Shown here piece by piece: positions 48,398-55,942 of a stretch of DNA of 64,000 nucleotides (its first letter is position 1; every line of letters begins with the position of its first letter). The stretch covers positions 1,426,001 to 1,490,000 of the forward strand of contig NZ_CP150241.1 of assembly GCF_037975235.1 (NCBI RefSeq), given 5' to 3'. A program made the position numbers and the translations under genes. This stretch comes from Paenibacillus sp. FSL R5-0341. Its GTDB lineage: Bacteria; Bacillota; Bacilli; Paenibacillales; Paenibacillaceae. The notes under the pieces were generated by a model. The model saw nothing but the letters and a program-made list of their open reading frames with translations. It was not told the origin of the DNA and searched no databases.

Positions 48398-49371
48398 ATG
48401 ATGTACAATTGGTCCAGGCGTTCAACGGTAATGATGCTGTTGCTGAGTTTTAGTCTTTTAATGAGTGCGTGCGCGAGTCCAGCTCCATCCACCAATGCTC
48501 CGGCAGTATCAAGTGGAAGTGAACAGGCAACCGCAGATACTACTTCTTCACGCACGATCAATCATGATCTGGGAAGCACGAAGGTACCTGTTGAGCCCAC
48601 ACGGATTGTGGTGTTGGAACAAGGATTTACACAGACCCTTGCAGCGCTTGAAGTGAAGCCTGTTGGGGTTGCGGATGATAACAAACCTGAGCGTTTCCCC
48701 AAGGACACGCTTGCTTATATTGAGGGATATACCTCGGTGGGTACCCGTTCTGAGCCGAATCTGGAAGTGATTCGTACGCTCAAACCGGATCTGATTATTG
48801 CGGATACGAGCCGTCATGGCAATGTATATGATGAGTTGTCGGCTATTGCGCCAACGATTGTATTCAAGAATGATACAGCCAACTACGAGGATATCTTGGT
48901 GTCGACTGAGAAGATCGGTGAAGCGTTGGGCAAAACGGAAGCTACCACTGCCTTGCTGGAAGAGCATCAGAAGCGATTGGATGAGTTGAAGCAAATGATC
49001 AATCCTCAACAGTAATCGTGGCTGCGGATGAAGATGAGACACAATCGTTTCAGGTTCGGACAGATCAGGCCTTTCATTCTTCGTTCTTGTCTGCGGCAGG
49101 TCTGAATTATGCCCTGAAGGATGAGAAAGAAGTTAATCAATTGATGACGACAGAGCAGCTGCTTACCATGGATTCGGATCAAATACTGATTCTAATTAAT
49201 GAAGATGGGCCATCCGTGCTCGAAGAGCAGAAGGATAATCTGCTCTGGAATCAGTTGAAGGCAGTACAGAATGTTAATGCTCATGAAGTGGAATTGGCAA
49301 CTTGGTCAAGACAGCGTAGTATACCTGCATTGAACAATATTATGGACGAAGCGGCTGCATATTTCAAATGA
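48398..49371 (+). pseudogene. Iron-siderophore substrate-binding lipoprotein, frameshifted
   Basis: ATG 48398 or 48401 follows GGGGG at 48386-48390 and starts a typical lipoprotein signal (MLLLSFSLLMSACAS, lipobox Cys near residue 29). It continues as a FecB/FhuD-type binding protein (VEPTRIVVLEQGFTQTLAAL, PNLEVIRTLKPDLIIADTSR). Near 49008 the frame stops (TAA 49013-49015), but the next frame continues from VIVAADEDETQSF to 49371 with AWNQLKAVQN-like closure. One missing base in CCTCAACAG would explain it: CAAACA would restore the frame. The stop overlaps the permease start. A sequencing error is possible. Confidence 0.75.
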
Positions 49372-50363
49372 ATAGAACGCTGACCGCGGCCTTGGTTGGC
49401 ATAATCGGATTGATTGTGCTTTTTCTGGGCTCGCTGATGATCGGTACTTCCTGGATACCCTTATCCACTGTGCTGGATTATATGTTCGACTATTCTCCAA
49501 CGGTCAAAGAACATGTCATTCTGCATGTATTGCGAATGCCACGTGCCTTGGCTGTGCTGTGTATTGGCGCCAATCTGAGTATTGCAGGGTGCATTATGCA
49601 GGTACTGACCCGTAATCCGCTTGCATCTCCGAGCATATTCGGGATCAATGCCGGTGCCTCCTTTATGATAGTCATGTTCACGATTGTTTTCCCAACGGTG
49701 AGTGGTTTGGCGCTGGCAGGTGCAGGCTTTGCAGGGGGATTGCTGACGGTGAGCATTGTGCTATTGATGAGCTTTGCCATGCGCGGAGGTCAAGCCGAAG
49801 TACGGATGGCACTCATCGGTGTGGTGGTACAGGCATTGTTATCTTCATTTACGCAAGGACTGTTGATCTTTAATGAGGAGTCCGCCGGTAAAATCATCTT
49901 CTGGCTCGCCGGTTCGGCTACTGGCGTCAAATGGGAAGAGATTAACCTTTTGCTGATATTCAGTTTAACGGGTCTTTTCATGGCTTTGTTGATTAGTAAA
50001 TCATTGTCCTTATTAAATCTCGGTGAAGACATCGCCCGCGGATTGGGGCAGAATATTTGGACTATTCGGATAGTGGGCAGTGTAATTGTGATCATTCTGG
50101 CAGGCATATCCGTGTCGGTTGTAGGGCCGATCGGATTCGTGGGATTAATCGTGCCACATATAACCCGCTATCTGCTGGGTACAGACTATCGACTGCTGAT
50201 CCCGTTTTCCGCCTTATTCGGAGCGATTCTGTTAACCGTAGCAGATATTGCTTCCCGGTTTGTTCATTTTCCATCAGAGACACCTGTTGGCATTATTACG
50301 GCCCTGATTGGCGCGCCTTATTTCGTATATCTCGCAAGGCGACAAAGCAGGAGTGCATCATGA
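49368..50363 (+). CDS. FecCD family iron-siderophore permease, subunit 1
   Basis: A 331-residue membrane protein with about nine or ten helices. It has the FecCD features LRMPRALAVLCIGANLSIAGCIMQVLTRNPLASPSIFGINAGA and VVGPIGFVGLIVPHITRYLLG. It imports ferric siderophore with the second permease and the binding lipoprotein. ATGA overlap with the binding-protein frame shows translational coupling. Confidence 0.93.
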   Translation: MNRTLTAALVGIIGLIVLFLGSLMIGTSWIPLSTVLDYMFDYSPTVKEHVILHVLRMPRALAVLCIGANLSIAGCIMQVLTRNPLASPSIFGINAGASFMIVMFTIVFPTVSGLALAGAGFAGGLLTVSIVLLMSFAMRGGQAEVRMALIGVVVQALLSSFTQGLLIFNEESAGKIIFWLAGSATGVKWEEINLLLIFSLTGLFMALLISKSLSLLNLGEDIARGLGQNIWTIRIVGSVIVIILAGISVSVVGPIGFVGLIVPHITRYLLGTDYRLLIPFSALFGAILLTVADIASRFVHFPSETPVGIITALIGAPYFVYLARRQSRSAS

Positions 50364-51385
50364 TGAGCATACTAAGGAATAGGAATCTTACGGTGCTTGT
50401 GGCGCTTGTCATTCTATTGGGTCTTCTCATGATGACGAATATTCAGGCAGGAGCGGTAGGGATTAGCTGGCAGGAGGTTTGGGCTTCCTTTACAGGTGAA
50501 GGGGATCCGGATCTATCTTATATCATTCTGAATTATCGTCTTCCTCGTATTGTACTGGCCATGCTTGTTGGCTGTGGTCTGGCTGTTTCGGGTCTGGTCT
50601 CCCAGAGCATTCTTCGCAACCCGTTAGCCGCACCAGATACGCTGGGAATTTCGGCGGGGGCTGCCTTAGGAGCCGTATCTACGGTGCTGTTATTACCTGT
50701 TGAGATGCAGAGTGCATGGCTCACTTCACTGTCTGCATTTGTTGGTGGTGGAGCAGGGGCGCTGCTTGTATATGTATTCTCTTATCGAAATGGGGTAGAT
50801 CCGGTACGTCTTGCATTGGTAGGTGTTGCGGTTAGTGCATGTGGGAGCACCTTGGTGCAACTGCTGATTACACAATCATCGGCGAACACCAACACCGTCT
50901 TGCTCTGGCTCAACGGTTCATTATGGGGACGTAACTGGGATCAAGTATTGCAATTAGTACCCATTATTGTTGTGGTTATTCCTGTGGTCTGGATGCTGGG
51001 CAAAGTCATGGATCTCTTCGGTCTCGGCGAACAGTCAGTCAAAGGTTTGGGTCTGCGCGTGGAGAAGATGCGTGCTGTACTGCTTCTATTGGCCGTTCTT
51101 CTCGCGAGCGGTTCGGTGGCTGTGGTTGGTATGATTGGTTTCGTAGGTCTGGTCAGTCCGCATATCGCTCGCCACCTGGTCTCGGGAGGTCATCGGTATT
51201 ATGTACCTGTGGCCGGGCTCGTAGGAGCAATCATGATGTTACTGGGGGATTATATTGGACGTGTGTTGGCCCCACCATTGGAATTCCCCGTCGGACTGGT
51301 AACATCTGTCATCGGTGCACCGTACTTTCTATTTTTACTGTGGCGCCAATATCGAACTAAAAGCAGACCGGATAAGAACATCTAA
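50360..51385 (+). CDS. FecCD family iron-siderophore permease, subunit 2
   Basis: A 341-residue FecCD permease: LPRIVLAMLVGCGLAVSGLVSQSILRNPLAAPDTLGISAGA, VVGMIGFVGLVSPHIARHLVSG and GLVTSVIGAPYFLFLL. ATG 50360 overlaps the stop of subunit 1; the longer open frame from 50057 lies inside the other gene. No ATPase gene follows, so the complex must use an ATPase encoded elsewhere. Confidence 0.93.
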   Translation: MMSILRNRNLTVLVALVILLGLLMMTNIQAGAVGISWQEVWASFTGEGDPDLSYIILNYRLPRIVLAMLVGCGLAVSGLVSQSILRNPLAAPDTLGISAGAALGAVSTVLLLPVEMQSAWLTSLSAFVGGGAGALLVYVFSYRNGVDPVRLALVGVAVSACGSTLVQLLITQSSANTNTVLLWLNGSLWGRNWDQVLQLVPIIVVVIPVVWMLGKVMDLFGLGEQSVKGLGLRVEKMRAVLLLLAVLLASGSVAVVGMIGFVGLVSPHIARHLVSGGHRYYVPVAGLVGAIMMLLGDYIGRVLAPPLEFPVGLVTSVIGAPYFLFLLWRQYRTKSRPDKNI

Positions 51386-51425
51386 TTAGTCATCACAGGT
51401 TTTCGTATTTTATAGGGTTAGACTG

Positions 51426-51457
51426 GCTCCATCGGACGTTTCGGTGGGGCATTTTTG
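51426..51457 (+). terminator. Intrinsic terminator of the siderophore operon
   Basis: GCTCCATCG (51426-51434) pairs with CGGTGGGGC (51442-51450) with two G-U pairs, followed by ATTTTT. Confidence 0.7.
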
Positions 51458-51581
51458 TGTGCAGTTGTCTATCAATCTATGCTGTCTATTAAAAATGGAC
51501 GTTATAACACGGTCATTTCACCGTGACTTTACTAGTTTCTGAACATAGAATACCGTATCAAAGCAAAAGGAGGTGATTTCA

Positions 51582-51869
51582 ATGGCCATCCTTTTACCAT
51601 TACAGTATTACAATCTTCCAGCTGGCGTAGGCAAGTCCTACTACGAAAACCTGTCTGGAGGAACCAATGCCAGCGTTACAGTAAACAACAACGGACCTTT
51701 TCCAGTATCTCTCGTAATCACTCGTGTTAATGCACCAGTAGTCACTTACGTGGTTCCAGTAAACAGCAGTCTTACAATTACTGCAAGTGCAGTCCTGGTT
51801 TTTGCATTACAAGCCAACCTTGGAGGCGCAGCTTCCGGAACAGTTCAATTCGCCGTAGCAGATTTCTAA
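51582..51869 (+). CDS. Small beta-rich protein of unknown function
   Basis: A 95-residue protein without cysteine or signal peptide. Short alternating strands rich in Val, Thr, Ser and Asn (NASVTVNNNGPFPVSLVIT, NSSLTITASAVLVF, SGTVQFAVADF) suggest a beta-sandwich, similar in pattern to spore-surface or appendage (Ena/DUF3992-like) subunits; this is a weak structural guess. An excellent AAAGGAGGTGA site precedes ATG 51582, so it may be highly expressed. Monocistronic with its own terminator. Confidence 0.7.
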   Translation: MAILLPLQYYNLPAGVGKSYYENLSGGTNASVTVNNNGPFPVSLVITRVNAPVVTYVVPVNSSLTITASAVLVFALQANLGGAASGTVQFAVADF

Positions 51870-51891
51870 TTGGTGTAATACAGTAGATTGG

Positions 51892-51932
51892 CCTCTGCCG
51901 GACATGATGTCGGCAGGGGTTATTCTTTTTTT
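51892..51932 (+). terminator. Intrinsic terminator of the small beta-rich gene
   Basis: CCTCTGCCG (51892-51900) pairs with CGGCAGGGG (51911-51919), with inner ACA/TGT pairing, followed by TTATTCTTTTTTT. Confidence 0.8.
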
Positions 51933-52008
51933 ATATGGATATACATAATTCGTTGGAACAACGATAGTATGCGTAGAAGGGGAAATCCTTTCTGAGGAGG
52001 AAGTAAAA

Positions 52009-52104
52009 GTAACAACTAATAACCAAAAACCATATAAATGCGAACCTATAGATTACTATAACGAAACAAAGCGAGCCTTTCATAAGAAAAAATTAAAATT
52101 ATAA
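52009..52104 (+). pseudogene. Mini-gene remnant with mutated start codon
   Basis: A strong GAGGAGG (51994-52000) is followed eight bases later by GTA instead of GTG or ATG, opening a 31-codon frame with protein-like composition (TTNNQKPYKCEPIDYYNETK then RAFHKKKLKL) and stopping at 52104. A G-to-A change at the third base of a GTG start would explain it. Evidence is only the ribosome site and the composition. Confidence 0.3.
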
Positions 52105-52287
52105 AAGAAATAACCCGCCATAGGTTGCCGTATGGAGTGGAGACCTGCTTCAAAATATAGTATTTTTACAATCGATATAATAGATTAATAAATAAGAGAG
52201 AGAAATTATTCCAAATATGTGTTATAATATATTAGATCAAAAAATACAATAATTTGAATTTCTGTGAACAAGAGGTGGAAAAAAACT

Positions 52288-52491
52288 ATGAAAAATAGAA
52301 ACATAACAGGTATTGTAGTGGCCATAATTTATTGTGTTGTTCTTTATGTTTATTTAACCGATGCCCCCCCTGGTGAAGCTCCAAATAATCCGCTATGGAT
52401 TTATTTATTGATTCCAATTGGAGCGATTGTAATTACGTCTCTTTTTGATTATGTGATTAAGTTCGATTTCTTCAGGAAAAAGAAGAAATAG
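52288..52491 (+). CDS. Small two-helix membrane protein
   Basis: A 67-residue protein with two transmembrane helices (about residues 6-26 and 37-57) and a Lys-rich C-terminus (FDFFRKKKK). AGAGGTGG nine bases upstream supports ATG 52288. It ends 26 bases before a secreted glycine-zipper protein gene and could be its partner, for example an immunity protein; that is inference. Confidence 0.65.
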   Translation: MKNRNITGIVVAIIYCVVLYVYLTDAPPGEAPNNPLWIYLLIPIGAIVITSLFDYVIKFDFFRKKKK

Positions 52492-52517
52492 AAGTAAAGA
52501 ATGAATGGAGGATAAGA

Positions 52518-53240
52518 ATGATAGGATCAAAAATATCTAAAACATTTTTTGCAGGAGTTCTTCTCTCTACATCTATCTCACTACCAGCCTTTGCCCAGGA
52601 TCAGGTAGACTTACCATCTTCTTTGCCAGTGTCACAAGTGGACAAAAGCCTATTGGATTTAGTTGAAAGCACAACCAGTAATTCTGTAACTTTTACAGAT
52701 GGTTCTACATTAGTTCAATATGACAATTACTATATTGCGACTGATTCAAATGGAGAAGATGAGTTAAAAATCACAAAAGTTGACGATAGCAAAGTAAAGT
52801 ATGAAAACCTGCAAACAGGCGAAGTGAATTATGCAATCAAAAAAGTTAGACCTGTTTATGAAGATCTCAGTTATGCTCCACAGGCATTAGCAGATGATTA
52901 TGTATATAAAGGCAAAGTAGAAAATTCAACTGAGATAATATATGCCACAGCCTCTGCAGTAGCAGGTATACTTGCTTCCTTTATAGGCGGACCTGTAGGT
53001 GGAAGAATAGCTGGAATACTTGTAAGCATTGGCGGTTATTATCTTTCTAAAGATGCACCAAGAGCCTACTGGATAACAAAAACATACACTAAAGGTGTTT
53101 CTAGTGGTTACAGTGGGACTTTATCCATTAGGAAAGACCATCACTATTATAGATATCATGATTATACTGGGTTTATAAATACTGTTTCGACAATTCAGAC
53201 TTGCCAACCTTATGGTTGTGGTACAGTCAAAGAATTGTGA
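52518..53240 (+). CDS. Secreted protein with glycine-zipper hydrophobic segment
   Basis: A 240-residue exported protein. A signal peptide (about residues 1-26, ending LPAFA) is followed by a 110-residue region. A hydrophobic glycine-zipper segment then appears, ASFIGGPVGGRIAGILVSIGG (about residues 152-172), and a Tyr/His-rich C-terminus with a cysteine pair CQPYGC. The layout (leader, then amphipathic Gly-rich segment, then disulfide) recalls bacteriocin-like or membrane-active secreted toxins, but I do not recognise the family. ATGGAGG lies before ATG 52518. Confidence 0.7.
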   Translation: MIGSKISKTFFAGVLLSTSISLPAFAQDQVDLPSSLPVSQVDKSLLDLVESTTSNSVTFTDGSTLVQYDNYYIATDSNGEDELKITKVDDSKVKYENLQTGEVNYAIKKVRPVYEDLSYAPQALADDYVYKGKVENSTEIIYATASAVAGILASFIGGPVGGRIAGILVSIGGYYLSKDAPRAYWITKTYTKGVSSGYSGTLSIRKDHHYYRYHDYTGFINTVSTIQTCQPYGCGTVKEL

Positions 53241-53272
53241 TCTCTTAATAATAAAGGTAGATTGACGTTAAG

Positions 53273-53329
53273 TCCCTACCAAAAGTTTAACCCCCTTTCC
53301 AAAGAAGGGGGTTAAACTTTTGGTAGGGA
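53273..53329. repeat. Perfect 25-bp inverted repeat without T-run
   Basis: 53273-53297 pairs perfectly with 53305-53329 (arm begins TCCCTACCAAAAG and ends CCCCCTT), loop of seven bases. No T-run follows on either strand, so it is not a standard intrinsic terminator. It lies 33 bases after the secreted-protein stop. Confidence 0.8.
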
Positions 53330-53448
53330 TCAAGAAATAAGGTACTTGTGATTAAAATAAAAACACCGCTTCATTACAAATAACGCTATTTATTCTGAAA
53401 GATGTCTAAGAAACAAGAAATGATACATTTAAAGAGAGGAGACTACAT

Positions 53449-53520
53449 CTGGGCAGCTCCTTTTTTATTTTTTATTCAGCTTCTAATAGAAGGTGAAGAT
53501 GATAAAAGATGTAAATAGAA
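53449..53520 (+). other. Degenerate relative of the sRNA promoter region
   Basis: CAGCTC, then TTTTTTATTT and TTCAGCTTCTA (53475-53485), matches the sequence upstream of sRNA copy 2 (54525-54566). It continues AGGTGAAGATGATAAAAGATGTAAAT, which loosely follows the copy 2 promoter and start. The C-rich core is missing, so it may be a decayed third copy. The remaining intergenic sequence to 53917 shows no gene. Confidence 0.35.
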
Positions 53521-53645
53521 AGTAAGAAATGAATATTGATAAAAATTGTTACTCAACTTTCCAGCTTAAATCTCCAAAAAACCTTGATATGGCTGGATAG
53601 AACAGAGATCCATTCTTGTAGTTGACAAAAAACAGCCCATTTACA

Positions 53646-53709
53646 CACCTTTCTTGTTTATGGTAGATCGACACTTCCATGATACCAAACAAGCGAGGTG
53701 TTTTTTTGT
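53646..53709 (+). terminator. Long hairpin terminator in the intergenic region
   Basis: ACACCTTTCTTGTTT (53646-53660) pairs with most of AAACAAGCGAGGTGT (53688-53702), followed by seven Ts. A TTGACA is at 53623-53628 but without a matching -10, so any transcript ended here is unknown. Confidence 0.6.
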
Positions 53710-53917
53710 TACTAGAAACAGTAATGTTTAAATCTTCTTACGCCCACAAGGGGTTGACTCAATATTCTAAGTGCGAAAGTTAAGTAATTAATAAATGCGT
53801 ATTACCTTTATACTTTAGTAGCGTCTTTATACATATTTGTTTACCCTGACGGTCATTCGATTAATTTAAGGTATAGGCGGCACGCAGAACTTGTGTTGGC
53901 ATACAGGAGGTTAGTGG

Positions 53918-54442
53918 ATGATGAACAGAACAATCTTATTTGAAACCGAACGGTTGGAATGTGCGACGTGGAACGAGGGAGATCGTGCGCTGGCGTTTGC
54001 GCTGTGGGGTGATCATGAGGTTGCCAAGTGGATTAGCAGCAAGGGATTTCTGAGCGAGGACGAAGTAGAAGCACGATTAACACAGGAGATTCAAAGGCAG
54101 AAGGAAGCGGGTGTGCAATATTGGCCCCTTTTTGAGAAGGAGTCTGAGGTATTTGTTGGTTGCTGTGGTTTGCGTCCATATTCTCCAGAAGAGGATATCT
54201 ATGAACTGGGATTTCATCTAACCCGGGATTACTGGGGTAAAGGGTATGCCCAGGAAGCAGCGCGGGCGGTGATTGGTTATGCCTTTGACGAATTGAACGT
54301 GAAAGCACTGTTTGCCGGGCATCATCCGGATAATGAAGTGTCACGTCACATCTTGATTAAGCTGGGATTTGAGTATACAGGTGACGAACGGTATGAACCG
54401 ACTGGTAAGATGCATCCATCCTATGCGCTGCAAAGTCCTTAA
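53918..54442 (+). CDS. GNAT family N-acetyltransferase (RimJ/RimL type)
   Basis: A 174-residue acetyltransferase with the RimJ/RimL pattern: TERLECATWNEGD at the start, the acetyl-CoA loop LTRDYWGKGYAQEAARAVIGYAF near residues 104-126, and HHPDNEVSRHILIKLGFEYTG. Substrate unknown. CAGGAGG precedes ATG 53918. It stands alone. Confidence 0.9.
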   Translation: MMNRTILFETERLECATWNEGDRALAFALWGDHEVAKWISSKGFLSEDEVEARLTQEIQRQKEAGVQYWPLFEKESEVFVGCCGLRPYSPEEDIYELGFHLTRDYWGKGYAQEAARAVIGYAFDELNVKALFAGHHPDNEVSRHILIKLGFEYTGDERYEPTGKMHPSYALQSP

Positions 54443-54554
54443 ATATCCTTCCAATATGGACAGGCTTAACATAACAACTTAACGTGAATCCGATCCAAAA
54501 GAGGTACGCGGTCCATACTGGCTCAGCTCGCTTTTCATGCTTTTTTTATTTCGC

Positions 54555-54590
54555 TTTCAGCTTCTATTAAGGTAGCAGAGGTATGATAAC
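54555..54590 (+). promoter_or_regulatory. Promoter region of putative sRNA copy 2
   Basis: Conserved with copy 1 at 28 of 36 bases. The -10 is TATGAT (54582-54587). TTTCAG and ATTAAGGT are shared blocks; the -35 (AGCTTC) is far from consensus. Confidence 0.5.
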
Positions 54591-54661
54591 TCTTGTAAAC
54601 CCCTTCTCGTGTTAAATAGATGTGTGACTGACCCCGCCGGGCGCCGGTGGGGTATTTTTTT
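54591..54661 (+). ncRNA. Putative small RNA, copy 2
   Basis: 54591-54630 is identical over 40 bases to copy 1. It then runs into its own terminator: ACCCCGCCGG (54631-54640) with CCGGTGGGGT (54644-54653), then ATTTTTTT. The terminator sequences of the two copies differ while the upstream 40 bases do not, pointing to selection on the single-stranded, C-rich part. Confidence 0.65.
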
Positions 54662-54672
54662 GTTTTATTTTC

Positions 54673-54754
54673 AACTAAACAAAACTAAACAAAAATAAAT
54701 AAAAGTTTATTTCTGTGTTTATTATTGACTATCAAAGATAAACAAAGGTATAAT
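54673..54754 (+). promoter_or_regulatory. rhaD promoter with AAACAAA/TTTATT repeats
   Basis: TTGACT (54725-54730), 18-base spacer and TATAAT (54749-54754). Upstream and across it lie several AAACAAA, AAATAAA and TTTATT motifs (54673-54746), the kind of A/T-rich direct and inverted repeats bound by DeoR-type sugar regulators. No regulator gene is nearby. Confidence 0.5.
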
Positions 54755-54824
54755 GAATGTGAAAAAAGGAACTTACTATGTACGTGGCAAGCCATATTAT
54801 TTTCAATATAAGGAGAGAATGATT

Positions 54825-55670
54825 ATGAACGTGACCCTTACGAATGAGACAACGCAGGCTGCAGGTTTCCATATTCCATTTGTCCGTGAGATGGCCGAAA
54901 TTACACAACATATGTGGAAAAATGGCTGGGATGAGCGTAATGGCGGTAATGTCAGCTATCTGCTGGAGGAAGAGGAAGTTGCCCAATATATCGATATCCA
55001 TCATGTGATTCGCAAGATCAAACCGGCATTTTCGGTGCAGGAGCTGGCAGGCAAGTATTTTATCGTGACGGCATCGGGCAAATATTTCAAAAATGTACTC
55101 GCTGATCCCGAGAGCAATCTGGGGTTGCTGCGTGTATCGCAAGATGGACAGGAGCTGGAAGTGCTCTGGGGATTGAAGTCGGGCGCGAATCCAACAAGTG
55201 AGTTGCCTACGCATTTCATGAGCCATATCGAACGTCTGAAATTGGACCCCAACCACCGGGTTGTCATGCACAACCACGCCACTCATGTATTGGCGATGAC
55301 GTTTATCCACGAATTGGATGAAGCAAAATTCACCAAGACCCTCTGGCAGATGTGCACGGAGTGTGTGGTTGTATTCCCGGATGGGATTGGCATCATTCCA
55401 TGGATGATTCCTGGATCGAATGAGATTGGCCGCGAAACGGCTGAGAAAATGAAAGAATATCACGCGGTCATCTGGCCGCAGCATGGCATATTCGGAACAG
55501 GTACAACGATTGACGAAGCATTTGGTCTGATCGAGACGATTGAGAAGGCAGCCCAAGTGTATATGCTGGTTGCTGGTCACGAGATCCGGCAGAGAATTAC
55601 GGATGAGCAGCTGACCACACTGGCGCAAGCGTTTGGTGTCACCCCTCGTCCCGGCATTCTGGGCAGTTAA
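54825..55670 (+). CDS. rhaD: Rhamnulose-1-phosphate aldolase
   Basis: A class II aldolase splitting L-rhamnulose-1-phosphate into dihydroxyacetone phosphate and L-lactaldehyde. The 281-residue protein has [12 protein letters not shown] (phosphate-binding NGGN), the Zn ligands HNHATH near residues 150-155, a third His in [10 protein letters not shown], and [14 protein letters not shown] is nine bases before ATG 54825; ATG 54819 is in frame. It stands alone, without rhaA or rhaB, and ends at a strong terminator. Confidence 0.9.
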   Translation: MNVTLTNETTQAAGFHIPFVREMAEITQHMWKNGWDERNGGNVSYLLEEEEVAQYIDIHHVIRKIKPAFSVQELAGKYFIVTASGKYFKNVLADPESNLGLLRVSQDGQELEVLWGLKSGANPTSELPTHFMSHIERLKLDPNHRVVMHNHATHVLAMTFIHELDEAKFTKTLWQMCTECVVVFPDGIGIIPWMIPGSNEIGRETAEKMKEYHAVIWPQHGIFGTGTTIDEAFGLIETIEKAAQVYMLVAGHEIRQRITDEQLTTLAQAFGVTPRPGILGS

Positions 55671-55706
55671 GGGAATCTGGATTGTTTTGTAGTCAACGCA
55701 TAGATC

Positions 55707-55757
55707 AAGGAAGTGGTCTTTGGTTCATTGAACCGAAGGCCATTTCCTTTTTTTTGA
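55707..55757 (+). terminator. Intrinsic terminator of rhaD
   Basis: AAGGAAGTGG-type arm (55707 onward, with GGTTC) pairs with GAACC and CCATTTCCTT (to 55748), followed by eight Ts. Confidence 0.85.
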
Positions 55758-55942
55758 CGAACAATCGTCATTTTGGTTCAAAAAAGTTCAAATTACTGAA
55801 CAAGAATGGCTTTGTTATCGATTATTGAATCGTAGAATGCATTATCACGCGCTGGCGAAATTCGGGTGAAATGACGTATTGTCAACGGCTCTGCGATTTT
55901 GCATAATAACAATGCTTCACAGATGAGAGACGGAAGGAAGTT

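Noticed and set aside
51421..51457. GACTGGC-type terminator as a third sRNA copy
   Set aside because: Only the GACTGGC start and stem shape resemble copy 1; the 40-nt core and promoter are absent.
54732..55628. 298-residue open frame opposite rhaD
   Set aside because: Antisense to a clear aldolase; no start signal or family pattern.
55757..55942. c-di-AMP (ydaO) riboswitch before kimA
   Set aside because: Expected by analogy with B. subtilis, but I could not find the conserved motif pattern; only 190 bases are available.
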